Of a DNA stretch of 55,509 bases, positions 1-7,721 are shown one piece after another (position 1 is the first letter of the stretch; every line of letters starts with the position of its first letter). The notes beneath the pieces are model-generated. The model was not told the DNA's origin, ran no database searches, and saw only the letters and a list, made by a program, of their open reading frames with translations. The DNA comes from Ignavibacteria bacterium. GTDB taxonomy: Bacteria > Bacteroidota > Ignavibacteria > Tepidaquicellales > OLB5. A program made the position numbers and the translations under genes. The DNA is taken from assembly GCA_030835025.1 (NCBI GenBank), contig JAUQWS010000046.1:1-55509 (forward strand). The letters are read 5' to 3'.

Positions 1-209
1 ATGAACCACAGCATACCCTGGCTGTTTCCCGAAGCATGGCTTAGGATCATAAAATAGTTTGCTATCAGCGTACCGGTTACAATTACTCCCCAGTAAATGT
101 AATGCCAGCCGTTATCAATAATTGACCTTCTGCTGTCATCCATTATCTTTCTGATGAGTGATAGTTCTTCTTCGGCTTGTTTCGTGTTCAAATTGTTACT
201 TATATCCAT
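1..209 (-). CDS. Partial membrane protein of unknown function (N-terminal 69 residues)
   Basis: Reading from an ATG at 209 on the minus strand gives an open frame that runs off the left edge. The product starts MDISNNLNTKQAEEELSLIR, then has a short helical stretch (KIMDDSRRSIIDNGWHYIYW) leading into a hydrophobic segment (GVIVTGTLIANYFMIL). This layout, a 35-40 residue cytoplasmic helix followed by a DNGWHY(I/F)YWG turn into the first membrane helix, is one I associate with small uncharacterised membrane proteins of Ignavibacteria and Bacteroidetes. The C-terminus is outside the window, so no function is assigned. The frame is uninterrupted and the start is clear, so I am fairly sure it is a real gene. 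Confidence 0.6.
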   Translation of the reverse strand, partial: MDISNNLNTKQAEEELSLIRKIMDDSRRSIIDNGWHYIYWGVIVTGTLIANYFMILSHASGNSQGMLWF

Positions 210-358
210 TTTTCTTAAAAATTTTGTGAATTTTGAACTCTTGATACTTTGTTTTTTAAAGTACTTTACAAATATATGCTAATTTAACCCCCTTGTCAAT
301 ATCATCTGAAAAGATATTTTTCTAAATCTATGGGATTATAAGATATACGTAAAAAATA

Positions 359-389
359 AAAAAGGATGCCTTATAAAGATATCCTTTTT
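359..389 (-). terminator. Intrinsic terminator after the beta-propeller gene
   Basis: A 9-bp perfect stem (AAAAAGGAT at 359-367 with ATCCTTTTT at 381-389) encloses a 13-nt loop. Its A/T flanks give a T-run on both strands. It lies 23 nt downstream of the stop at 412 on the minus strand, so it most likely ends that transcript. Confidence 0.65.
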
Positions 390-411
390 CAGAATTTACG
401 AAATTTTGAAT

Positions 412-1761
412 TTACTTAACCAGTACCATTTTTTTTGTTTCAATATAACTTCCTGCTTTTACCCGGTAGAAATATGTTCCGCTTGAGCAGTTCGAGGCAT
501 CCCAGTCGACTTCGTACTTTCCCGCTTTTAGTTCTTTATTTATCAACTCAGAAATTTTTTGGCCTTTAAGGTCGAACACTTCCATGATAACGTTTGATGC
601 AACAGGAATTTCGATAGAGATTTTTGTCGTAGGGTTAAACGGGTTCGGGTAATTCTGTGATAAACTGTAACCAGCAGGGACTTCATTGCCAATCTGCTGT
701 ATTCCAATGGGAGTGCTCCATTTTGCAACATGCAGCACAGAAGTTGTACCTGAAGTAATAAAATCACCGCCTGCATATAAATAATTTCCTGCTATGCAAA
801 GGCTTTTCACAGGTGCGTTAAAACCTGAACCAATTGACTGCCAGTTTGTACCGTCCCATTTCGCAATTCGGTTCAATGTTACGGTTCCGCCGTGTGTTGC
901 TGTGAAATATCCGCCTGCATAAACAGTCCCTCCTGAAACGGTCAGAGATGTTATTTCATCATTCAAACCCGGTGTCTGGGGTGAGCCTACTATTGACCAG
1001 GAAGAACCATCCCATTTCGCAATATTATGCGCAACGCCGTTTGAAACCGGCAAGCTGAAGCTTCCTGCCACGTAAAGATCACTCCCGCTTACAGCAAGAG
1101 AGTTTACCCATCCGTTAGGTATTCCGGTACCAAGCTGATTCCAATGACCATTCCACATACCGATTCTTTTAAGATCCATACCTGCGTATGTTTTATAAAA
1201 TGAACCGCCAACATAAAGGTTATTTCCGATTACAGCTAAAGCTGAAGCAGTTGCGTTAAGTCCGGTATCAAGAGGAAACCAGTTTGAACCGTTCCACCTT
1301 CCTACATAATGGAGCGGAGTTGTACCTGCAAAACTAAAACTACCTGCCGCATATATTTCATTACCAATTGATGTTATTGCATTTACATCACCATCCAGAT
1401 AAGCACTTCCAAGATTAACCCATTGTCCAACGCCGATGAACTTCTTAATAAATTTGTCAAAATGACCTCCGGCAAACAAATAGTTATTTGTGTGATAAAG
1501 GGTATGGACTGAATTGTTAAAGTTATCAATGGTATCTGTTGCAAACCAGGAGCCTCCATAGCTATAGGCAACCTTTCCTAAAAAAACACTGCCTGAACTT
1601 GCAAAACTACCCCCTGCCCAAATTCTATCTTCTAATCCACCTGTTTGAACTGTAAGCGCCATAACGGTCCCGTTTAAACCGTTACCAACCTGAACCCATT
1701 GTGAAAAACTGTTTGAAACAAACAGAAACATGACTATTAAAATCCGGTGAATATTTTTCAT
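412..1761 (-). CDS. Secreted beta-propeller-like protein with T9SS type A sorting domain
   Basis: An N-terminal signal peptide (MKNIHRILIVMFLFVSNSFS) is followed by seven repeats of about 45 residues. Each has a W-x-x-(L/V/I)G turn, a hydrophobic strand and a closing YAGG(S/Y/D)F-like motif, the pattern of blades in a seven-bladed propeller. The last 80 residues form a T9SS C-terminal domain (YSLSQNYPNPFNPTTKI, ending ETKKMVLVK), so the protein is expected to cross the outer membrane and be anchored or released there. I chose the ATG at 1761 because GAGG precedes it by 6 nt; an in-frame ATG lies four codons upstream at 1773. It has its own promoter and a long leader. Ligand and function are unknown. 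Confidence 0.85.
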   Translation of the reverse strand: MKNIHRILIVMFLFVSNSFSQWVQVGNGLNGTVMALTVQTGGLEDRIWAGGSFASSGSVFLGKVAYSYGGSWFATDTIDNFNNSVHTLYHTNNYLFAGGHFDKFIKKFIGVGQWVNLGSAYLDGDVNAITSIGNEIYAAGSFSFAGTTPLHYVGRWNGSNWFPLDTGLNATASALAVIGNNLYVGGSFYKTYAGMDLKRIGMWNGHWNQLGTGIPNGWVNSLAVSGSDLYVAGSFSLPVSNGVAHNIAKWDGSSWSIVGSPQTPGLNDEITSLTVSGGTVYAGGYFTATHGGTVTLNRIAKWDGTNWQSIGSGFNAPVKSLCIAGNYLYAGGDFITSGTTSVLHVAKWSTPIGIQQIGNEVPAGYSLSQNYPNPFNPTTKISIEIPVASNVIMEVFDLKGQKISELINKELKAGKYEVDWDASNCSSGTYFYRVKAGSYIETKKMVLVK

Positions 1762-1773
1762 CCTATACCTCAT

Positions 1774-1884
1774 AAAATAATGACCTTCTGCAGGCTGAGG
1801 AAACGGGACAATCCATTTCGGGAAAGTTTTCCTGAAACCTGCATCCGGTCAAAAATTTTAGTTCTCATTTCAGATTGTCCCATA
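1774..1884 (-). promoter_or_regulatory. Foldable 5' leader (possible pseudoknot) of the beta-propeller gene
   Basis: The predicted mRNA leader contains GGGACAATC (1881-1873) and its perfect complement GATTGTCCC (1813-1805). A second pair, TGCAGG (1843-1838) with CCTGCA (1794-1789), interlocks with the first, giving an H-type pseudoknot order. Between them an inner hairpin (TTTC.GGAAA / TTTCC.GAAA, about 1815-1837) can form. The first pairing strand starts within a few bases of the expected transcription start. It matches no riboswitch class I recognise. Confidence 0.4.
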
Positions 1885-1890
1885 ACACTG

Positions 1891-1922
1891 CAAATTTATC
1901 GGCATTAGCATGGTTTTGCAAA
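1891..1922 (-). promoter_or_regulatory. Bacteroidota-type promoter of the beta-propeller gene
   Basis: Read on the minus strand this is TTTG, 20 nt, TAAATTTG, an exact match to the Bacteroidota housekeeping sigma consensus TTTG-N19..21-TAnnTTTG. The start of transcription would be near 1882, giving a 5' leader of about 120 nt. Confidence 0.65.
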
Positions 1923-1936
1923 GAGTTTTAATTAAA

Positions 1937-1965
1937 ATTGTAACCGGCTGAGTTTAATATATTTG
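1937..1965 (+). promoter_or_regulatory. Possible promoter of the unknown helical protein gene
   Basis: TATATTTG at 1958-1965 fits the -7 box TAnnTTTG. The nearest -33-like box, ATTG at 1937-1940, is only 17 nt away, shorter than usual. It faces away from the promoter at 1891-1922. Confidence 0.35.
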
Positions 1966-2015
1966 TGAAATTCAACACTAAACGTTATTTTTGAACATAA
2001 TTGTAACCGTCAAAA

Positions 2016-3446
2016 ATGGAAAAAACAAAACTTATCTCCATATTTAAGTCCTTAAATAGATCTGAGATCGAAAAATTCGGGCTGTATCTAAATACACCCT
2101 TGTTCAATGAACGGGAAATGGTATTAAGGCTGTTTGGTGAAATAAGAAAATTTTATCCTGAATTCAGCAGTGAAGCTTTTACTAAGGAGAGTATATTCGC
2201 AAAGCTTTATAACGGGAAACCTTACAACGACGATCTTATGAGAAATATGATTTCACGTTTATACAGGCTGCTCGGAAAATTTCTTTCACTGCTTTACTAC
2301 GAGCGGGATACTTTTGGTCAGCAATACGGATTATTGTGTGAGCTCAATAACAGAGGGCATGATAAGCTTTTTAAAAAGGAAATGGAAACTGCCCTTAAAT
2401 ATGTAGATTCGGGAAAAATTGATATTAATTATTATTTTAATTCACACCGCCTGGCTTACCTCAACAGGGTTTATTACGATAATTTTAAGCAAACTCATAT
2501 TATAGAAAATGACAGCCTCAGAGAGCGTGGAGAAAAACTGACCGAATACTTTCTTGCTGATATCCTTCATGTTTACTGCCTGATGATTAACCAGTCCAAT
2601 ATTTACCCGGAGAAAAAATATGATATGGCCATGTTAAAATATCTCAGGGGATACCTGGATGCAGAAGGCAAACCATCTGAGGAAAATTATTATCTCAGCA
2701 TTTATTACAGTATGCTTATGATGCTGAATACAGGTGAAAAAAAATATTACAGCACCTTAAGATCGCTTGTTAACAATCACAGCAGCAGGCTTACAGAGGA
2801 AGATAAGTCTACTTTTTACACTTCCATGCATAATTACATACAGGAGAGTATTTTTAAAGGCAATAGAAATGCCATGAAGGAAAAGCTTGAGCTGTACCGG
2901 GAGTCATTTGCCAACAGGGGTGAGTACTTCTCAAATGGTAAAATAAACCATTTAAATCTGATTGGGGCAGTAAATTACAGCCTTGTATTGAAAGATATTA
3001 ACGGCTCGGAAGCTTTTCTGGATATGTATATCGGGGATGTTGAGGAGTATTATAAAGAAAGCACCTATTTCTATTGCAGAGCGCTAATTGAGTATTACAA
3101 AGGAAACTACAATAATTCACTTAAGCTGCTGAACAAGGTAAGCTATGATGATATATCTTTTAAGATCCAGGTTAAAACTCTGCAGTTAATGGCTTATTTC
3201 AGCATACATGAAACAGAAGGCTTTTATTCTTTTGTTGACAGCTTTAGACACTTCCTTGTAAGTAATAAACTTGTTTCAGAATATTTCAGAAATCTTTATC
3301 TCACTTTCATAAATTTTGCATTTCGGTTATTTAAAGGTATGGAGGATAAAGATAAATTTGATATTGGTAAATTTAAGAATGATCTTAATGCAACTAATAA
3401 TATAGCAAAAAAGCACTGGCTGCAGGAAATGACCGAAAAATTTTAA
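2016..3446 (+). CDS. Uncharacterised helical protein, paralogue of the gene at 40056-41516
   Basis: A 476-residue protein with no signal peptide or membrane segment. The first 90 residues carry a recognisable pattern, including the PLFNEREMV and KESIFAKLYNGKPYNDDLMR segments. The rest is predicted helical, rich in Tyr, Leu, Asn and Lys, and reads like a degenerate TPR-type solenoid. The same N-terminal pattern (SPFFNKNES, KEFIYSKLF, YNDSFMR) and a similar length occur in the gene at 40056-41516, so the two are paralogues. I know of no characterised member. It is transcribed alone, divergent from the beta-propeller gene and convergent with the pyrophosphatase gene. It is probably a cytoplasmic scaffold, but that is inference. 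Confidence 0.75.
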   Translation: MEKTKLISIFKSLNRSEIEKFGLYLNTPLFNEREMVLRLFGEIRKFYPEFSSEAFTKESIFAKLYNGKPYNDDLMRNMISRLYRLLGKFLSLLYYERDTFGQQYGLLCELNNRGHDKLFKKEMETALKYVDSGKIDINYYFNSHRLAYLNRVYYDNFKQTHIIENDSLRERGEKLTEYFLADILHVYCLMINQSNIYPEKKYDMAMLKYLRGYLDAEGKPSEENYYLSIYYSMLMMLNTGEKKYYSTLRSLVNNHSSRLTEEDKSTFYTSMHNYIQESIFKGNRNAMKEKLELYRESFANRGEYFSNGKINHLNLIGAVNYSLVLKDINGSEAFLDMYIGDVEEYYKESTYFYCRALIEYYKGNYNNSLKLLNKVSYDDISFKIQVKTLQLMAYFSIHETEGFYSFVDSFRHFLVSNKLVSEYFRNLYLTFINFAFRLFKGMEDKDKFDIGKFKNDLNATNNIAKKHWLQEMTEKF

Positions 3447-3480
3447 TGCACTGTCAAATGCAAAATGAAAAACAATATGA

Positions 3481-3513
3481 AAAAGGGCACCCTATCAAGG
3501 ATGCCCCTAAAAA
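3481..3513. terminator. Bidirectional terminator between convergent genes
   Basis: GGGCA (3485-3489) pairs with TGCCC (3502-3506), with an inner CCT/AGG extension and A-rich/T-poor flanks that give a T-run mainly on the minus strand. It lies 22 nt past the pyrophosphatase stop and about 35 nt past the stop of the plus-strand gene, so it probably serves the pyrophosphatase transcript. Confidence 0.55.
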
Positions 3514-3534
3514 TTGAAACTGAAATTATTTCAA

Positions 3535-5955
3535 TTATTCTTTCACTATTCTCATCTTATAGAACGAGCGCCATACAAAGTACAGTGCTACAAGGAAGAA
3601 TACCAAGCCAACATAGGGAGCAGAAGATCTGAAAGACTCCGATATTGCCATTTCCATTGCAAGCAGCCCGAACAGTGTTGTAAACTTGATTATCGGGTTC
3701 AATGCAACTGATGAAGTATCCTTGAACGGGTCACCGACGGTATCACCAACAATAGTAGCATCATGAAGCGGTGTATTTTTTTCCTTAAGATCAACTTCAA
3801 CAACCTTCTTTGCATTATCCCATGCGCCTCCTGCATTAGCCATGAACATTGCCTGGAATAGACCGAATACTGCGATCGAGATCAGGAAGCTGATGAAAAA
3901 TGAAACCGGCTCAGGCGAGTTAGCTCTTGGGGCCGAGAAAAATGCGAATGCCAGCGCGAATGAAAATATCGCAATAAAAATATTGAACATACCGGTCTGT
4001 GCATACTTGGTGCATATCTGCACAACTTCCTTCGATTTTTCAGTCGATGCACTCATACTGGCGTTTTCATCAAGATTGATATTCTTCTTGATGTATTCAA
4101 CAGCCCTGTACGCACCCGTGGTAACCGCTTGTGTTGATGCACCGGTAAACCAGTATATTACCGCGCCTCCGCAAATGAAACCAAGTATTGAATACGGATT
4201 CAGTATACTTAATATAGCCTCAGGCTGAATACCAAGGGTGTTTTTGATAACAAGTATAAGAGAAAATATCATAGTTGTAGCTCCCACAACTGCAGTACCT
4301 ATCAAAACCGGTTTTGCAGTTGCTTTAAAAGTATTCCCTGCACCGTCATTAGCTTCCAGATAGTGCTTGGCTTTTTCAAAATCAGGTTTGAAACCAAAAT
4401 CTCTCTGTATCTCTTCGCTGATACCCTGACGGGATTCAATAAGCGAAAGTTCATATATTGACTGAGCATTATCAGTAACAGGACCATAACTATCAACAGC
4501 TATCGTAACGGGACCCATGCCAAGCATTCCGAAAGCAACTAAACCAAACGCAAAGATAGATGCGTATGCAGGTATCATTGCCCCGGGGATTGAAAGTGAT
4601 GCAAAATATGCGATCGACATCAGCAAGAAGAACACCATACCTATCCAAAACGCAGAAAAATTCCCCGCCACAAGTCCTGAAAGAATTGTCAGGGATGAAC
4701 CGCCTTCTCTGGAGGCAGTAACAACTTCATTTACATGTTTTGATTTAGGGCTTGTGAAAATTTTTGTGAACTCAGGTATCAGCGCAGCACCAAGCGTACC
4801 GCAGCTGATGATAATTGAAAGTGTCATCCAGAGATTATCCGGAAGGTGTCCGATCAATACTTTGCTGATAACAAAAGTGACTATCATGGATAAAATAGAC
4901 GTTATCCATACCAGTGAGGTCAATGGCTTTTCAAAATCCAGGTCCTCTTTTTTTCCGTATTTTGCTTTAGACCATATTCCGTTGATATAAAATGACCCAA
5001 TAGAGGTACCTATCATCAGTATTCTCATCACAAAGATCCAGGTCAACAGCTCTGTCTGGAACATTATATCAGGGACTGCGAGAACTATGAAACTGATGAG
5101 CGCAACTCCTGTAACACCGTAAGTTTCAAATCCGTCCGCCGTGGGTCCGACTGAATCACCTGCATTATCACCGGTACAATCTGCAATTACACCTGGATTG
5201 CGGGGATCGTCTTCTTTTATCTTGAATACAATTTTCATAAGGTCAGAACCGATATCGGCGATCTTCGTAAAAATACCGCCTGCAATTCTAAGTGCTGATG
5301 CGCCGAGTGATTCACCAATGGCAAACCCGATAAAACTTGCACCTGCATATTCCCTTGGTACATACAGCAAAATAATAAGCATCATTATAAGCTCAACGCA
5401 AATAAGCATAACGCCTATGCTCATACCTGCATCCAGCGGAATTGTTAACAGTTTTATAGGCTTTCTTTCAAGTGAAGCAAATGCCATACGGCTGTTTGCC
5501 AGAGTGTTCATCCTGATGCCGAACTGCGCAACTCCGTAAGAGCCTAGAATACCGATAACTGTCCACATAAGGATCAGTGCAACACCGCCGGCACCGGCGT
5601 GCTGCAATACACCGAAATAGAAACTTATACATACTGCAATAAAAACGAACAATATAGCAAGAAATTTGCCCTGCTGCTTTAAATAGGTTTTGCAGGTTTC
5701 ATATATAATCTGGGCTACATCAAGCATTGATTGATGTGCTTTCAATCTTTTTACTTTCATAAACTGGAAGACGCCGAACAAAAGGCCGAGAATACATACA
5801 CCTATCCCTGCTATCAGCATGTTGTTCTGGTCAGCGTTCAGATCCGGGATCTTAAGATCAGCCTCGCTGGCAAACGCCGAAACCGAAGCGAAAAAGAAAA
5901 ATAAAGTTATTAAGATTTTATGCATAATGTTATTTGATTTGTATTTTTTCTCCAT
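3535..5955 (-). CDS. hppA: Membrane-bound ion-pumping pyrophosphatase, divergent K+-independent type
   Basis: This integral membrane enzyme couples pyrophosphate hydrolysis to H+ and/or Na+ export. Family motifs are clear: GGIFTKIADIGSDL (about 226-239), EDDPRNPGVIADCTGDNAGD (248-267), DNAQSIYEL, and the C-terminal NAGGAWDNAKK and GDPFKDTS. About 16 hydrophobic segments are visible. At the position that sets K+ dependence the sequence is GNTFKATAK, with Lys544 and Ala547, as in K+-independent enzymes (K+-dependent forms have Ala and Gly). The usual AGMAADLFESY after the GDNxGD motif is replaced by VGPTADGFETY, placing it in a divergent subgroup. An N-terminal segment (MHKILITLFFFFASVSAFAS) resembles a signal peptide; translation may start at 5925 instead. 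At 806 residues it is longer than the typical 670-720. Confidence 0.93.
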   Translation of the reverse strand: MEKKYKSNNIMHKILITLFFFFASVSAFASEADLKIPDLNADQNNMLIAGIGVCILGLLFGVFQFMKVKRLKAHQSMLDVAQIIYETCKTYLKQQGKFLAILFVFIAVCISFYFGVLQHAGAGGVALILMWTVIGILGSYGVAQFGIRMNTLANSRMAFASLERKPIKLLTIPLDAGMSIGVMLICVELIMMLIILLYVPREYAGASFIGFAIGESLGASALRIAGGIFTKIADIGSDLMKIVFKIKEDDPRNPGVIADCTGDNAGDSVGPTADGFETYGVTGVALISFIVLAVPDIMFQTELLTWIFVMRILMIGTSIGSFYINGIWSKAKYGKKEDLDFEKPLTSLVWITSILSMIVTFVISKVLIGHLPDNLWMTLSIIISCGTLGAALIPEFTKIFTSPKSKHVNEVVTASREGGSSLTILSGLVAGNFSAFWIGMVFFLLMSIAYFASLSIPGAMIPAYASIFAFGLVAFGMLGMGPVTIAVDSYGPVTDNAQSIYELSLIESRQGISEEIQRDFGFKPDFEKAKHYLEANDGAGNTFKATAKPVLIGTAVVGATTMIFSLILVIKNTLGIQPEAILSILNPYSILGFICGGAVIYWFTGASTQAVTTGAYRAVEYIKKNINLDENASMSASTEKSKEVVQICTKYAQTGMFNIFIAIFSFALAFAFFSAPRANSPEPVSFFISFLISIAVFGLFQAMFMANAGGAWDNAKKVVEVDLKEKNTPLHDATIVGDTVGDPFKDTSSVALNPIIKFTTLFGLLAMEMAISESFRSSAPYVGLVFFLVALYFVWRSFYKMRIVKE

Positions 5956-6006
5956 TTGCAGATTCTGCCTAAAACTTGTTAACCGTTAATTTACGGCTTA
6001 ATTCCA

Positions 6007-6633
6007 TTACCCTAAATCAGCTTTATCGTTGTTAAGAACATTCCTGTTAAAACTGTTCATCGTTTCCTTTATGCCGGAATCAATAAAACTCAGCACTGCA
6101 TCCTTTGCGGCTTCTGTTATTTTATCCAGTGCTTCAAATTCATTTTCGGTAAATCCGGAAAGCACAAAATCAGCCAAACCCTTATCGTCATCACTGCTCA
6201 ACTTTTCAAACTCCGCATCATTCTTAATTCCAACCCTTAGCCTTGGTAATTCATCGGTCTGCATTTCATAGATTATCGATTTTATCCCGTTCTGACCGCC
6301 ATCAGAGCCCGAAGGCCTGAGCCTTAGCGTACCGAAATCAATATTCACATCATCATACACTATCAGCATCTTATCTGCTGATACTTCATACTTTTCGTAA
6401 AAATCCCTGACCGCCCTGCCGCTGGAATTCATGTATGTCAGCGGCTTTAAAAGTACAACCTGTTTTTCTTTGTAATCGCTTACTGCGTAAAGGTATTCAT
6501 TTTCAAATTCAAAGCTTTCTATCTTAAAGAACTCTGCCAGTTCATCAATGACCCTGAATCCGATATTGTGTCTAGTTTCGTGATACTTAGCACCCGGGTT
6601 CCCGAGTCCAACTATGCAATAGACTTCACTCAA
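6007..6633 (-). CDS. pth: Peptidyl-tRNA hydrolase
   Basis: Releases tRNA from peptidyl-tRNAs that drop off stalled ribosomes. The family signature is complete: CIVGLGNPGAKYHETRHNIG with catalytic His22, the substrate Asn in PLTYMNSSG, the catalytic Asp in LIVYDDVNIDFG, and GSDGGQNGIKSI. At 208 residues it is a little longer than the usual 190, with the extra at the C-terminus. It lies about 90 nt downstream of rplY, the standard bacterial pairing, and is probably co-transcribed from the rplY promoter. The pyrophosphatase gene follows after 51 nt, so readthrough into it is possible. Confidence 0.96.
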   Translation of the reverse strand: MSEVYCIVGLGNPGAKYHETRHNIGFRVIDELAEFFKIESFEFENEYLYAVSDYKEKQVVLLKPLTYMNSSGRAVRDFYEKYEVSADKMLIVYDDVNIDFGTLRLRPSGSDGGQNGIKSIIYEMQTDELPRLRVGIKNDAEFEKLSSDDDKGLADFVLSGFTENEFEALDKITEAAKDAVLSFIDSGIKETMNSFNRNVLNNDKADLG

Positions 6634-6660
6634 TTAATCCTTATTTACAGCCGGGTGCAA

Positions 6661-6715
6661 AGCCAATTTCCTGTTCTCAATTGATAATTGCAAATTGTTA
6701 ACTGACAATTCAGAA
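6661..6715. repeat. AT-rich dispersed repeat between rplY and pth
   Basis: The spacer is made of variants of a CAATTRAYAATTG-like unit (6678-6710: CAATTGATAATTG, then AAATTGTTAACTGACAATT). The same unit recurs as an inverted pair at 54651-54756. Open frames across it give repetitive NYQL/NCQL-type peptides, which I regard as non-coding noise. Confidence 0.5.
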
Positions 6716-6720
6716 AAAGA

Positions 6721-7383
6721 TTATTTCTTCTCTTCGGCTTCTTCTTCTTCTTTCTTACCCTTAGCAATAACTTCAGGTTCAGCAGCACCTTCTGCAGCAA
6801 CTTCTCCTTCTGCGGGAGTTTCAACCTTTTCAACTGCCGGCGGCACAACCGCAACTATTGATGCCTCAGGGCTGAAGAGTATTTCAACATTTTCGATCTT
6901 GATATCGCTGATATGAACCGAGTCACCAATACCAAGCTGGGTAATATCAACATCAATATGAGAAGGAATATATGCTGGGAGGCACTCGACTTCAACAGAA
7001 TGCAATGTATGCTGAACAACGCCGCCGTCTCTCACTCCGGCGGGCACTCCAACAAGCTTGAAAGGAACCTCAACTTTGATCTTTTCATTCTCGGAAATCC
7101 CGAGCAGGTCAAAATGGATCGGCTTATCGCTAACGGGATCGAACTGGATATCTTTTAAGATACAGTTATGCGGTTTATCTATACCTTCTATCTGCAGGTT
7201 TATAATGCGTACTTCAGATGTATAAACAAACGGATTCAAGGCCGTATCTTTTACAGTTATTGCAATAGAAGGAGCATTTTTATAATAAAAAACTCCGGGA
7301 ATATATCCCTTTTTCCGAGCCGATTTAGTAGTAGTGTTCGTTAAGTCTTCTCTTTTTTGAGCAGAGAGATTCATTGTAGCCAT
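6721..7383 (-). CDS. rplY: 50S ribosomal protein bL25 (Ctc-type, long form)
   Basis: Binds 5S rRNA in the large subunit. The N-terminal 95 residues match the L25 domain (LTNTTTKSARKKGYIPGVFY, then INCILKD-like and FDPVSDKPIHFDLLGI). They are followed by the TL5/Ctc beta-barrel extension (KIKVEVPFKLVGVPAGVRDGG, VEVECLPAYIPSHIDVDI). The last 35 residues are Ala/Glu/Lys-rich and end in EEEEAEEKK, a common disordered tail of long L25 proteins. It is 220 residues long. AAAGG precedes the ATG and a promoter lies at 7432-7463. pth follows in the same direction. Confidence 0.96.
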   Translation of the reverse strand: MATMNLSAQKREDLTNTTTKSARKKGYIPGVFYYKNAPSIAITVKDTALNPFVYTSEVRIINLQIEGIDKPHNCILKDIQFDPVSDKPIHFDLLGISENEKIKVEVPFKLVGVPAGVRDGGVVQHTLHSVEVECLPAYIPSHIDVDITQLGIGDSVHISDIKIENVEILFSPEASIVAVVPPAVEKVETPAEGEVAAEGAAEPEVIAKGKKEEEEAEEKK

Positions 7384-7721
7384 TATATAACCTTTATATT
7401 GTTAAATTATTGATCGAAAAGTTGAGAACTACAAAAATAGCGAAAATTGCGCTTTTAGTCAATTGAAAAGGGCAGTCAAAGCAGTTTGTTGCCAAATTAT
7501 TCCTTTAAAAATGGAGTAAAATCAACAAATCAGCAAATTGGAAAACCTCAATTAAATCAGACTTAAGTATTTGAAATTTATTAGTTAAGAGTCATCTAGA
7601 TGGGATTCATTCATTATATTAGTCAAGTCAATTGAAAAACAACTTCCTTAATTCAATTCAGAAACCTTGACTATAGGTTACATGGAATCATCTCAGTCGT
7701 GTTACATCATCAATATCAAAT
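7384..7721. other. Intergenic stretch without a gene
   Basis: This 338-bp AT-rich spacer separates the rplY start from the methyltransferase stop. It contains the rplY promoter at 7432-7463. I find no credible frame, RNA gene or strong hairpin in the remainder. Confidence 0.6.
7432..7463 (-). promoter_or_regulatory. Promoter of rplY-pth
   Basis: On the minus strand it reads ATTG, 20 nt, TATTTTTG. The -7 box is an exact TAnnTTTG and the -33 box differs from TTTG by one base. It lies 49 nt upstream of the rplY ATG. Confidence 0.6.

Noticed and set aside
6645..6854. 69-residue frame with NYQL/NCQL-type repeats
   Set aside because: Translation of the AT-rich repeat and the antisense tail of rplY; not a protein.
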